64,000 nt of DNA from contig OX419337.1 of NCBI GenBank assembly GCA_948470475.1, forward strand, positions 52,501 to 116,500. The letters run 5' to 3'. Origin of the DNA: Galaxea fascicularis (Eukaryota; Cnidaria; Anthozoa; Scleractinia; Euphylliidae). The number at the start of each line of letters is the position of its first letter. Within the stretch, counting starts at the first letter, position 1. The notes under the pieces were generated by a model. It searched no databases. It saw only the letters and a program-made list of their open reading frames with translations, and was not told where the DNA came from. Made by a program: the position numbers and the translations under genes. Shown piece after piece: positions 36,116 to 49,506 of the stretch.

Positions 36116-37919
36116 GAATTTACTATTCTCTTGTCAATGTTGTCGAAGGGCAAAGGTGCAGTCTGCTTACATTCGAACAAGTAACTAACTTTATTTAACC
36201 AGAAGCAGTGTATTGTACACAGTGCAACGTTGTAAACTAACGTTCTTAGTGTGGTGTCCATTTTTTAAACATTGTGTAATAATTCTCAAATGAAAACTTA
36301 CAATAAAAAAGGAAAACTTTATTTAACCTGGGTAGCCGATTCAGCTACGTGGCTACTTTAAAGGCTGTCGTCAAAGCTTGGTTTGATTGGCACTGCCCTT
36401 GACCAATTTTGATCCTTTGTGTGTGTGATTAGTTGGAGAAGAACAAACAGTCGGAAAAAACTGTTAGAGTTTACGCTTTTCACAGTAAACTGCCACAAAG
36501 TCTATAAAGGACAATGTGGCCAATCCTCTGTGTCTGTGTACTTTACTTTTAACTGGGAAGTACCAAAGGCCTATGATTTGGGGATTTACCAACAAAGCTT
36601 GGCACAGGGGTCCTTGGATGTAGAACCAATTTCAGTCCCCTCCTACTGGGAACAGGAGACCCTCCGTGTGCAAGATACTCAAAAGAGCCGTATTGTTGTA
36701 TAGGACCATATATCGAAGCCCTAGCACTAAAATTCAAAGTGCTCGTCCACAGCCACCATTAATTAGGCAAATTAATGTTTTAAAAGCTTTAGTGAGAAAG
36801 CAAAATAAATCAGTTCCATGAAACAAGTAGCTCTTTCTCAAGAGGAAACAGAAAATTAAAAGAAATGGTCATACTGGAGACAGCACACATAACACCATAA
36901 GAGCAAATCAAACTCGGAAAATGAAATTAATTAAAAACCACAAAAAATTAAACTGATGCCCTGGGGACTTATTATGAAATGACCTCTCACCCCTCCCTCT
37001 GCAAGAAGAGATGGCCTTCTCTACCCCCTGTGGAGAAAGAGAAAGAGTGCAAGTTCAACCATTTAACTTCACTCCATAAGAGATAGAACGAAAAGGAGAA
37101 TTCCGACTCCCAAGCTATCCCTAAGAAAACTGAAACAACTAGTGAGACTATTTTGCACTGAGAACAAGAAGGATTAAATGTAACTCCCAAGTTCCAATAT
37201 CAATTCTCATTTCTATAACTTTCTTTGTGCATTAGTTAAGAGAATTTGGGGTAATATCAACATAACCTCTGGCTAATAAGTTTGTCCAGTCACCTGAACA
37301 ATATATTGAGAGGGTTGGGCTTACCTGTAAATGCCTTGTTTTTTGTACCTTTTATCACTTCCGACAATGCCTCGCCAAGATTTCTTTGAATCAAAATGGT
37401 TTCAGTAACCCTATAAACTTTTGGAAGGAAGAAGAGTTGCTTTGGAGAATGTTGAAAATAAGGGAAACGTGGGAAATATTGAAAGTGCTTCAAATATTAA
37501 ATTTTAAGTAAATAATTAGATGAAACCCATACCGTCCTCCACGACAATAACGTGCCTCTTTCACCATTAACAGACTATCATTTATGTGTATACCTTTTTA
37601 CCTCTCTTTCACTCTCGATTCACCCCATTTTCTCCCAATTTCACATATACCACCCCCTCAATTTAAGAAAAAATATGCTAATAACTTCTAAGAGTTCAAG
37701 GGTCAACCCTAGGAGTATTGCATAACCGAGCAGTTAGTACGACAATGCACAAATATTCCTCCCTCCCCAAAACAATTTCACAACAGATGAATAAATTACT
37801 TCTTCTTTATAATGCAACTAACCCAATTCTCCTAAATTTGTACATATATTAACAATTATCTTTAAACTATCTCAATTTCCCTGTCCTTAAAAAAATTAAT
37901 ATCTGAATAAATTATCCCG
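36116..37919. other. No supported gene
   Basis: A 94-codon plus ORF (36419-36703) has no recognisable features. The part 37160-37300 weakly resembles the MITE at 56600-56795. Otherwise unremarkable. Confidence 0.4.
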
Positions 37920-40488
37920 GAAGGGAGGGATGGGAGTACCTCCCACCCTCCCTCTCCCACTCTGTCGAGTGGAAGAAGGGAGGGATGGGAGTACCTCCCA
38001 CCCTCCCTCTCCCACTCTGTCGAGTGGAAGAAGGGAGGGATGGGAGTACCTCCCACCCTCCCTCTCCCACTCTGTCGAGTGGAAGAAGGGAGGGATGGGA
38101 GTACCTCCCACCCTCCCTCTCCCACTCTGTCGAGTGGAAGAAGGGAGGGATGGGAGTACCTCCCACCCTCCCTCTCCCACTCTGTCGAGTGGAAGAAGGG
38201 AGGGATGGGAGTACCTCCCACCCTCCCTCTCCCACTCTGTCGAGTGGAAGAAGGGAGGGATGGGAGTACCTCCCACCCTCCCTCTCCCACTCTGTCGAGT
38301 GGAAGAAGGGAGGGATGGGAGTACCTCCCACCCTCCCTCTCCCGCTCTGTCGAGTGGAAGAAGGGAGGGATGGGAGTACCTCCCACCCTCCCTCTCCCGC
38401 TCTGTCGAGTGGAAGAAGGGAGGGATGGGAGTACCTCCCACCCTCCCTCTCCCGCTCTGTCGAGTGGAAGAAGGGAGGGATGGGAGTACCTCCCACCCTC
38501 CCTCTCCCGCTCTGTCGAGTGGAAGAAGGGAGGGATGGGAGTACCTCCCACCCTCCCTCTCCCGCTCTGTCGAGTGGAAGAAGGGAGGGATGGGAGTACC
38601 TCCCACCCTCCCTCTCCCGCTCTGTCGAGTGGAAGAAGGGAGGGATGGGAGTACCTCCCACCCTCCCTCTCCCGCTCTGTCGAGTGGAAGAAGGGAGGGA
38701 TGGGAGTACCTCCCACCCTCCCTCTCCCGCTCTGTCGAGTGGAAGAAGGGAGGGATGGGAGTACCTCCCACCCTCCCTCTCCCGCTCTGTCGAGTGGAAG
38801 AAGGGAGGGATGGGAGTACCTCCCACCCTCCCTCTCCCGCTCTGTCGAGTGGAAGAAGGGAGGGATGGGAGTACCTCCCACCCTCCCTCTCCCACTCTGT
38901 CGAGTGGAAGAAGGGAGGGATGGGAGTACCTCCCACCCTCCCTCTCCCACTCTGTCGAGTGGAAGAAGGGAGGGATGGGAGTACCTCCCACCCTCCCTCT
39001 CCCACTCTGTCGAGTGGAAGAAGGGAGGGATGGGAGTACCTCCCACCCTCCCTCTCCCACTCTGTCGAGTGGAAGAAGGGAGGGATGGGAGTACCTCCCA
39101 CCCTCCCTCTCCCACTCTGTCGAGTGGAAGAAGGGAGGGATGGGAGTACCTCCCACCCTCCCTCTCCCACTCTGTCGAGTGGAAGAAGGGAGGGATGGGA
39201 GTACCTCCCACCCTCCCTCTCCCGCTCTGTCGAGTGGAAGAAGGGAGGGATGGGAGTACCTCCCACCCTCCCTCTCCCGCTCTGTCGAGTGGAAGAAGGG
39301 AGGGATGGGAGTACCTCCCACCCTCCCTCTCCCGCTCTGTCGAGTGGAAGAAGGGAGGGATGGGAGTACCTCCCACCCTCCCTCTCCCGCTCTGTCGAGT
39401 GGAAGAAGGGAGGGATGGGAGTACCTCCCACCCTCCCTCTCCCGCTCTGTCGAGTGGAAGAAGGGAGGGATGGGAGTACCTCCCACCCTCCCTCTCCCGC
39501 TCTGTCGAGTGGAAGAAGGGAGGGATGGGAGTACCTCCCACCCTCCCTCTCCCGCTCTGTCGAGTGGAAGAAGGGAGGGATGGGAGTACCTCCCACCCTC
39601 CCTCTCCCGCTCTGTCGAGTGGAAGAAGGGAGGGATGGGAGTACCTCCCACCCTCCCTCTCCCGCTCTGTCGAGTGGAAGAAGGGAGGGATGGGAGTACC
39701 TCCCACCCTCCCTCTCCCGCTCTGTCGAGTGGAAGAAGGGAGGGATGGGAGTACCTCCCACCCTCCCTCTCCCGCTCTGTCGAGTGGAAGAAGGGAGGGA
39801 TGGGAGTACCTCCCACCCTCCCTCTCCCGCTCTGTCGAGTGGAAGAAGGGAGGGATGGGAGTACCTCCCACCCTCCCTCTCCCGCTCTGTCGAGTGGAAG
39901 AAGGGAGGGATGGGAGTACCTCCCACCCTCCCTCTCCCGCTCTGTCGAGTGGAAGAAGGGAGGGATGGGAGTACCTCCCACCCTCCCTCTCCCGCTCTGT
40001 CGAGTGGAAGAAGGGAGGGATGGGAGTACCTCCCACCCTCCCTCTCCCGCTCTGTCGAGTGGAAGAAGGGAGGGATGGGAGTACCTCCCACCCTCCCTCT
40101 CCCGCTCTGTCGAGTGGAAGAAGGGAGGGATGGGAGTACCTCCCACCCTCCCTCTCCCGCTCTGTCGAGTGGAAGAAGGGAGGGATGGGAGTACCTCCCA
40201 CCCTCCCTCTCCCGCTCTGTCGAGTGGAAGAAGGGAGGGATGGGAGTACCTCCCACCCTCCCTCTCCCGCTCTGTCGAGTGGAAGAAGGGAGGGATGGGA
40301 GTACCTCCCACCCTCCCTCTGCCGCTCTGTCGAGTGGAAGAAGGGAGGGATGGGAGTACCTCCCACCCTCCCTCTCCCACTCTGTCGAGTGGAAGAAGGG
40401 AGGGATGGGAGTACCTCCCACCCTCCCTCTCCCACTCTGTCGAGTGGAAGAAGGGAGGGATGGGAGTACCTCCCACCCTCCCTCTCCT
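37920..40488. repeat. 55-bp G-quadruplex minisatellite, 46 copies
   Basis: Forty-six full units of 55 bp plus partial ends are nearly identical. A single A/G site (first at 37959, then every 55 bases) divides the array into blocks: 7 A, 10 G, 6 A, 21 G, 2 A. The only other change I noticed is C to G at 40321. Each unit carries GGGAGAGGGAGGGTGGG on the minus strand, a four-run G3 motif with loops 3-1-1, and a near-palindrome around GGGAGTACCTCCC. The unit has no stop codon in any phase on either strand, so all six frames stay open for 840-905 codons. Such ORFs are artefacts of repetition, not genes. Confidence 0.98.
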
Positions 40489-40690
40489 CTCCTCCCTCTC
40501 CTTTTTCTACTCTTCCCTTTTTTTATATTCTCTATTTCAACTTAAGTTTTTTGACTTTATAAAGTTAACAAGGAGACAGAGAAGTTTGCCGCGTTTTGTT
40601 GCGGCACTTTATTTTTTCTTTGACTGTAATGTGAAGGGTTGGTGTTTTTTATTTGCTACCTTTTGTGTTTTTGACTTTATTTTTTTTTTA

Positions 40691-40820
40691 TACATTTTCT
40701 AGACATAAGAGTCATTTCGTGTTCTTAAGCTAATTAACATCTTATGCTAATAAATATCTTATATACATTTTGTAGACATAAGAGTCATTTCGTGCTCTGA
40801 AGCTAATACATATCTTATGT
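40691..40820. repeat. Tandem duplication of about 70 bp
   Basis: Two copies share ACATAAGAGTCATTTCGTG and AGCTAAT...CATCTTATG. They lie just after the minisatellite and its pyrimidine-rich shoulder. Confidence 0.8.
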
Positions 40821-43800
40821 TTATTTTTTTATTAACTTCTGAGCAGAGCTTTACATTTGTCTTTCTGATTTACATCTACATATTTGGTATTGCATTTTTG
40901 ACACATTTGAGTCTAAAATATCAGGTATTGTCCTTTGTCGGGCGTATGAATTACTAGAAATATTGCTATTTTTTGTGAAAGTTTATTTCTGACTTAATTG
41001 TCGGTTTTACAGTATGGTCCAATTGTAACTAATTGGGGTGTTTTTACTCGTTTGAACAGGAACCTTGAAATTTCGTGTGCCACTTATGAAAAAGTATTTT
41101 AAGGCCTATGAACTCTTTTCCAAAATGGATAAAGAACGTGTTGTTATTTGAAAATTTTGAGTGTCAGGTTTCAAAATGATAAATTATTGGCTATCGAGTC
41201 ATTTTCACAATCAGTGCTTTTATTTGAAAGTTTGTACTGGTACTTTGAAAATTAGCTTCGTGAGGAAAAAAATTAGTTCGTAAGGAAAACAGAAGAAAAT
41301 ACTTTTTGTCGCATTTGAATCTATCATATGGTAGTGTCCCATGAAGAGGAATTTTTTTTCATAATTTTCTCGCCGTTAGTCTGTTGTTGGAAGCCACTAT
41401 ATTCGAATTTGAGTTTAATCACTTACCTTGTTGTCTTCAGGGGTGTCACAAACATCGCTGCAGTGCAACGACTAAAATAGTTGTTAACTATAGTACTATT
41501 TATGCCAAATTCTCTCTCTCTCCTCTCTCCTTTCCAGACTTCGGCAATTGGTAGTTAGTCTAGAACACATAGGAGTTTAAAACTAATGCGCTAGGATCTC
41601 TTGTATTGTTACATTATTCAATCGTTTTAGATGACGAAGACCTCAGGAAAGTAAGAATTACATCTATGGAAAAAAAAAGTCAGAATCCTGATACCTTCAC
41701 GCGAGAAGGGGAAAGAAAGTTTCGCAAATTATCACCTAAAGCAGAAATTTAAAGTAATACGCCTGAAACTCTTATTTTGCATTTATATATTTGCAATCTT
41801 GAATGCATGTTTTAGACGACGATGACCCAGAAATACTGTTATGGTTAAATCTTTGCGATCTCTATGTGTAAGATGATTCCGAAACCTTTTAAGAGAAAAA
41901 GAGTCTAGTACCGTGAAATAAAAACCTTTTGGCAAAACGTTTCGTAAGTGCACTTTGGTTTTAGCCAAGTTTAGGTTGTGGAAACAGAATTTAGTGGGAA
42001 CGCAAGAAAAACGAAATAGATTCGTAAAAACCTATTTACGAGAAGAAGAAACTATTAAGTATAACAAAATAAAAGTTTCGGTAAAAATGTTCTATTTGGT
42101 TTTTGGTTTTAGCCGAGCCTGGATTGTGTAAACAGAACTCGATAGCAATGCTGGAAAATTTCAACAAGAATGAAACGTGCCCAAAATATTTCCTAATTTC
42201 GCTGCAGAATTGTAAGTTCCGTTGCTGTTCATGCGAAGAAGTAGATTTCAGTACTGAGAAGTAATATTTACAAATTCAAAGTGAAAAATTAATGGAATAA
42301 ACGGCTTGAGGTTCTGTTGTGGCACAAGTAAATTCAAGGTTCCTTAATTCATCAGGGCAGAGACCAAACTCTATTAGTTCTTCGATCAAAGCTGTAATCC
42401 TTAAATGCTTGTGAATTGTATGTGTTACCCTTTGAACCTCTTCGCTTTCTGTAATCATTATGGGAAAGCCTCTTAGAAATTATAAGGACAGTCTTTTGCC
42501 GGCTGGCAAACAGATTAAAACAACTCGGCCGTATCTCAATTAAGGTGGTATTGTAGTTGTACAGCTTCAGCGTGTCCCTGGAATACTTGACAGATTACAC
42601 TTTACTGCTGATCTTCACTGCTCATTTCCTTGGCTTGTTCAACCTGTTGACAGAAAATCAGAAGCGTTTCAATTATGTACGATCTGACAGATGCATTGTT
42701 ACAGAGTCAAGTTATGTATACAAGGAACAAGGTTTCTGCCGAAAAAAAGATCCGTCAGGTGACGGTTTCAGGTTATATTCGTCATCCAGTCACTATTATT
42801 TGAAAACACATCAAAGCAGGACGCAAAACCATCTATACCATCGCGGGCCTATGGTATTGGCATGGTCAGCTACACTTAAAACGACAAAAATATGTTCTAT
42901 GTTTTTCGATGTTCATTTCTAAAGAGCACCTCTGAAATTAGAAAGGCACTCTTAAAATAAAGAGCCCCCGGGCATATTTACAGCGGCTTGCATAATTCGC
43001 TTGGGTTGAACAAAATTTGACAGCATAATTAAAGGACCTCTGAGCCAACTCATTCATGCATAACTTAAGACAAAAGTAGCAACGGCGTCACGCTCCCAGC
43101 GATCCTTTTAAAACTTGTAAGAGATATTTTTCTCCAATTGAAATTAAGGTAAAGCTCTATGGAACTCAAAGTAGAAAGATACAATTCGTATGAAGAATCG
43201 GCAGTAGAATGAAATTGAAAGATATGGAGATCTATTTTGAGCTGTTTAAACCCTCCGCGATTGAGAGAGGTACGGTAGACATCCCCATTCTTTTGCCTGG
43301 TTTGACATGGCCGAAGGAAGTTTTCCTGATGACTTTTTGCTATGCAAATTTTCGAGGTCAACTCGCGTAACTTCTGAAGGTCTTCTCCATGAAATTTCTA
43401 AAGTTATATCTCGTCGAGATACATTGATTTGAAAGGCTGTTACTCCAAACTATCGACTTCCAATAACCCTGTATTACCTCGCGTCGACAGCAGAATTTAG
43501 GTTAACCATTGCTAACTTCTTCTCAGTTTTGTGTGTACTTGTATCAATGAATCACGGAGACAGCATTTGCGCATCCCTGATTGAGTTTGTGGTCACTTAA
43601 TAAGTCACTGAAGCCTGGCAAAATCTCGTTTTGGCACGCGGGTCAATTTTTAGGCTGGCCAGGACCACCTCACGAGGTGGTCTCGGTCCGCATGCCGACA
43701 TATTTGCATTTACATAACAAAAAAAACAAGCGGGCCGTGCCAAAACTATTGGCCCGCGTATCTAAATTTAGGAGTGCCGGGTCTAAAATGAATGTCGTGC

Positions 43801-45494
43801 AAATGCATTATGCATATTTTTTCCGATATGCGATCAATGCAGGATATTTTAAATTTTCATCACACTTTGCTTTTATTATAAAAGGTCTTGAAAAGTGTAA
43901 GTGTTCAAAATATTTTTTGGCTGATTTTAGGCGTCTTAAAAAATGACCAATTAATCTGTTTTCCTTCCAGTCGCAAACACCTGCGGAAAGTTAATCGCTA
44001 GAAGGTCGAAAAATCTTGTTAAGTTCAAATCTCTTACAAGTTTCAAAAAATCAGCTCAAAGGAAAGCGACACCATCGAATTGAAGGCAATACTGCAGAAG
44101 CAGGTATTTTGGCGAAACGTTCTGTAGGTATGCAGTTTACTCTTGGGTGGCTTGTCAACGAGTTTCATGGCTGCCGAATCGTCAGAGCCCAGGATTAAGT
44201 CGCAGTTTCTCTTCAAAATTATTTAAGACGTTACATATGGGTTTTATTACAATAATTCAAAATTGAAACGTTAAGCGAAAACAAATGGTTTTATTTTATT
44301 TGGATTAGTCTCCCCGTCATTTGGTGCGATTAAATTGGTAAATTTCAAATCGCTGTTCGTAAAGCAAAGTAACATTGAGTAAGAGTTATTCCGAGAAGAT
44401 CTGTGAGAGTATGTGTGACGTTTTGTGGTATCCTTCGCAAAGCCGTAAATTTTATGGGACAAGAAAACACATGCAGTTTAAATTTAGGAAGAAAAGAGTT
44501 TAAGTAAAAAGAAACAGAACCAATTTTAACTCGGTGGCACTTTTCCGCAAAAAAACGAAATCAAAACCGGAATTTTCTGAAAGTTAATTGACTTTTTGGT
44601 CCAACTTGGCCGCCATGGAAGTCAGTGCTATCGATTTCCTATTTCAGCTCTGATCATACTTTTACAGAATTATCAATTCTGCATTGGGCCAGCTACGTAT
44701 CTGACCAAATTTCAAAGTGTTGTTCTCGTAAAGAAAAGCAATATTTCAGCTTGAAATTACCAGCTTCGTCCCGTCCCGACTATCTGCCCATGAGTCTCCG
44801 AGGATGGAAAATTTTTGACCCGGTAGGAAGAAAATATTGAAAGAGGAGCGTTAAGTTGTCCTTAGTTTACGTCTCAGCAATTCTTTACTAAAGCTCAAAG
44901 AAAATCAACTATAAACCGAGGTAAAAGTAATATATGTGGCTACAAAGAAGCTTAACTATGAAGTCTTTAATACCGGTTTCCTTACTCCTCAGTGTAAAAC
45001 AAATCCAACTCCCAGTTCTTGCAATAGCAGTAAATGTATGCAGTTTTGGAGTCGTCGTAAATCGGACAGCAGGGAGATTGGGATATTTTGATTAAAATAA
45101 CGCAAAAAAGAGAACGTATAACAAAGTCAAAGAAATCTTACCTTCCCATAGTGGAATGTGTTTGACCAAATGTTATCCTGATGGCTGTATCTATCACTTG
45201 CTCCATTATCTCGGTTGTATGACTAAAACACTGGAGAAAACAAATAAACAGCATTAGAAAGATTCCCTGATGATGCCGTAGATCGGCGAAAGCTTGGACG
45301 TTTTTAACAATTTTAACATCAACTTTACAGTAGTGTAAGGCCTCAATTGAATCTTCAACTATTTAGCATTAGAAAGAGTGTAGTAGAAAAATGGAGAAAC
45401 CTGAACTGAAATTCTCTTATTACACTATTTGAAGATCAAAGTGAAATTGTTTTTATGAAATTGAAATTCCTTCTATGAAATTATTTTACTAGAA
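40821..45494. other. No supported gene
   Basis: Small ORFs (for example 42557-42922 plus, 42276-42458 minus, 43581-43946 plus) show no family features or convincing splice sites. A short palindrome, GACCACCTCACGAGGTGGTC, lies near 43664. Confidence 0.4.
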
Positions 45495-45495
45495 T

Positions 45496-45514
45496 GTGTG
45501 TGTGTGTGTGTGTA
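45496..45514. repeat. (GT)n microsatellite
   Basis: Nine GT dinucleotides. Confidence 0.85.
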
Positions 45515-45529
45515 TAATCTTCTCGATGC

Positions 45530-45885
45530 CTAATGGCACTCCTAAGAGGTTACCAAGGAGGTTTCTGCGACTCAACAGAGCCTCTTGGAGACAGGTGATC
45601 AGCCCAACCACCCTTATGTGTGAGAGAGCAGACCACAGCAACGCGAACTACGGTCCCTACTCTTTTCGATCAGTGTGTGGGTTCTTTTACGTTCCTATCC
45701 AGTTTTACGTGGGGAGGTGAAGGAGACAACGCCAGCAGCTCAACGTCACTGCCCACTGAATCGATCATCTGAACTAAAGTAGACGTTGAGCACACAGCCA
45801 GAGTAATCTTACCAAGACCCTGGTTTGTGCACCGGTCTGGAGTTTAAACCCCCGACCTTCCGCTCAGCAGTCTGGCGGCGGTATT
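45530..45885 (-). mobile_element. tRNA-derived SINE (same family as 50.7 kb)
   Basis: Read on the minus strand, the head has GACTGCTGAGCGGAAGGTCG and a B-box-like GGTTTAAACTCC. The body words (AGTTCAGATGATCG, TAAAAGAACCCACAC, CCTCTTAGGAGTGCC) match the plus-strand copy at 50677-51085. Confidence 0.7.
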
Positions 45886-48100
45886 CTACTACAATATCGA
45901 AAAATGCATGCAGGCATTCCATTCTTCAATCCTATCATCCTCAGAAATCATGAAACCACCGTCTTCCAAGTCTCCCCTCCCTTATTAGCAAGGTTTGCCG
46001 TTCCTCAAGATCTTACGCTTTCTGTTTTTCCTTGTTGTCGCAAGCAATCACTAAATTTAATCAAAGATGGATGGCAGAAAACAAAAAATGAAAAAAATTG
46101 ATATTTTAAGTTCTGGTGCTATGCGTAAAAGCTAACAAAAAAGAAACCGATTTGCAAAACGCAAACGATTAGTTTTCCACATGGGATTGTGGATATGTAA
46201 ATGTTGTGTAGCCTTTCCGTCCTGGAAAATCCCGGAAACTACTGAGGAGTACTAAAATAATTTTTCTGTGTACCTGGCGAAGGCACTAAAGAAAATCGAT
46301 GGAAATCGGCACCTCTAATTGTAATAATTGTAACAATTCTTTTTGTGGTCAGTACTGGCTGTTAATTAAGCCACTCACCATAATGTCATCGGGTGCGTGA
46401 GTGAGAGTGTTCGTGACTTTTCGGAAGCTTTCGGAGTAATCTCACGAAGTGAGACCGAAAACACCCCGAGATTTACCGGAGTTATTGTAATCGATTTACC
46501 TTTTTTAACGTGGGTTGTAATGAGAATAACTGCTTTTTATACATTTTGTAATTGCTACCGTTTTATTGAATATTACATTTCAAATGAAAATATTTGGAAA
46601 TTCGAAAACGCGGCGCAAGAGAAATCGTGGTACGAATGTCGAATGTCTCCGATCTCTGTGAGCCATACGTAGTCAAAACGTAGAACATTGCAGACTCGTT
46701 TCCCCATGTGCTTTGACGTGGCGGTCGTCGTGGCTATTTCGTGGTGATAATGATGAAGAAATCCCTCTTCGAGGACAGATCAGAAAGTGTGGTTTTGAAG
46801 TTACTTTGACTGCTTAGACTGGGAATCCACTTTGCAAAAAATTACAGGTTTGGATGCGAATTTTGACCGTGCTTTTATATCCTTCCATTCGTCTTGTATT
46901 TCCAACACAACTTTTATCAGTCTGATCAGTGAAGTTTGCAAAAAAACGTGCTCAATTCGAGTCAATAAATTGACCTAAATTGTGCTATACAAGAGCCTAG
47001 CAGTTCGCTTGCATTGCTTTGCGTAGCTTTAAGCGAGCCGAAAATTAAACGCCTTTGCATTTCAACGTTGCTTTGGTTTTGTGCATTGAACCATGAACAA
47101 TTGCACAGACTGTCATGACAAACTTCTGTGTTTGCCAGCGATCGAACTAACAATTTCCCTGTTTATTGACCCGTGAATAGTTGGATAGCTAGCGTGTGCT
47201 TGAAACCAGTGTTCCATTGATCAAACCAATAAGTTCACGTGAATCGAACCAGGGAGTTCACTAATCGAACCAGTGTGTTCACTCACAACTTATCGAACGA
47301 TGCTTGTAATACTCTACCAATCGTTTACATGTCCATTTATTTGTACGTATGAAAAGATAGATTCTTGCTGTGGGCAACCATTCAAATTTAGTGTTACTGT
47401 ATTAAACATCGACCAACACATCCCGCGTAAACGCCTTTGGCGTCTTGTTCTTTCTTGATAACAGCAAATTTATCTTTAGTATTATGTCAGTAGACACACT
47501 TTGATCTATTTACGATGTAATATGTGGTCTTTTGCGAGGTTATGCAGACTCGTATCGATCTTTTCACAAATCCTGAGATTTTCTTACTTAAAGCCCTTGA
47601 TTACCTTAAATATCAAACAAAAATTTAAAGCAATTTCATTTATGCTCTACGTAATTGACTTGTAACCCATTCCCTCCAGTTATAAATATCACAGTTGTCG
47701 ATCGAAAGGGAGTACTCCCAACAATCCAGATAATTAACTATACAAAGCTACTTTCCCTGAAGGGGTACCTTTTTAGGCCAGATCTGAGATGTACATAAAC
47801 AAAGATAATCCGTGAATTCTGGTATACAAGAGGGTTCTGACATAACAAAATCACAGCGGACACATCGCAAAACTTCTTGTGTACCATTGTGTCCACCTTT
47901 GCAATGCTGCACCCATTGGTGGAGAGAATGTACATGTCGAACACTCAAATTTTAAAAGAATACTTAGCAATAAACTAAAACTCCGCAACTCTTTTTGAAC
48001 CATTGTGGTTGCTATTCACTACAATTAACCACATGTCCTCCTTGAGGCCTTTTATTTTACATGATCGGCACTGAAAATACGGTTGTAATAAAGAAAGAAT

Positions 48101-48165
48101 AAAGACCGATACACACGAGGGGTTTTGCTCCTGGAGTATGCTAACCCCTCGTGTGTATCGGCCTT
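48101..48165. repeat. 65-bp hairpin element
   Basis: A 19-20-bp stem, GACCGATACACACGAGGGG against its complement, surrounds a loop of about 22 bases. It may be a very short MITE. Confidence 0.7.
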
Positions 48166-49474
48166 AGTATAAATTAAAAACGCAAAGGATCTTGGCAACC
48201 TCGCTCTCAGGGCTTTCTCTCCGCCAATTTTTCTTTCTTGGGAAACCGCTATTGCGGTTGTTAACCTATATTTGTTTTTTCGTTTTTCTGTGAAAATATC
48301 AGGAGGTTTCATCGAAGAAACTGAAATTAAAATCGAAGCTTCAGACACCCGATGAACACTTGTGCTTGGATATTTTGTTAGTTTTAACTGGACAGCATTT
48401 ACTCTATCTGCAAAATGTCGACAAACACTCAGTTTTATTGAATTGGTAACAATAAAAAAGAGTGATTTGAATTTAGATCAAGAATAGGGCACCCAGTATG
48501 TGATAATCCTATAATTCTATGGCAAACCACCTTAAAATAAAGCTTTCAAAGTTACGCAAGGAACAATCAATACAAACAAATCGAGCACATTCCAAGAATC
48601 TTCCGGCGCGTCAATACACGAGTTCCTTTGATTTGAGAATCGCTGATATCAAAACGTTGCTGATTTAATCAGTAACTACGGTATGTAGTTCCCGGATTGT
48701 TTTTGCATTTGACTTCATATTTACTTTCGAGAAAGCAACAACCGAAAGTCTCATATTAAAATAGCATGTGGTCGGCTACTCCCGTTAACCCAAAAGTGTC
48801 GTAAACAGATTCGATTCAGTTCAGTCCGTAGCAATCGAATTTGACGTTGCATTTTTGTGACGATGAATTCGACTTTTCGACGAAATTTACACACTGTTAT
48901 GAATTTTCTAATTTTAAACTGAAAAACAAGTACATGTACAGTTTAGTTAGAAATTTTTCTCAGTTATGCAAACCAACTTTATGCCTCAGTTGTGTGACCA
49001 CTGAAACAAACTTTCCCGGGCCTGGCAAACCAATTCATACAAATGGCAGATCCGAAGAATTGTCACCAGAGTAATTTGCTGTTCTCTGGCAGTAAACGTT
49101 TTACTAAAGTGGTGTTTTTTCCAAAGGTTTTCGGGCTTCATCTTGTCCCGATAATAAGCTCCCAAAATATTGTCGAGGTATTACTTTAATCTTCCTCAGA
49201 AATTTGGGCCTTGGTCAAGCTTTGATTCCGAAACTGAAACTGAAAACCTTTGTTACGAGATAACCGTTTCCGAAAACTAAACCTTTTTTGTGTATTTCGA
49301 GAGGAATTACTTCAATGAAAGTAAAACAATGCAGCTTACGAAGCAACGAAATGTGCGTCGGTGAACTTTTTGAAGAGGAAATGAACTTTGCCGACTAAAC
49401 GAGACAACTCCGGCCGATAGAAAGTTATTGTGGACTACTTGCCATTCCCCATTGGAATGGATTTTGTATGTTAC

Positions 49475-49506
49475 GAAGAAGAAGAAGAAGAAGAAGAAGA
49501 AGAAGA
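49475..49506. repeat. (GAA)n trinucleotide repeat
   Basis: About 10.5 uninterrupted GAA units on the plus strand. Confidence 0.95.

Noticed and set aside
37920..40488. CRISPR-like array
   Set aside because: The units are contiguous with no unique spacers, and the host is eukaryotic.
37862..40702. Six ORFs of 840-905 codons, one in each frame
   Set aside because: They are the same 55-bp unit read in every phase on both strands, with no start context or non-repetitive domain.
42557..42922. 121-codon plus-strand ORF
   Set aside because: No family features, splice context or composition that separates it from chance.
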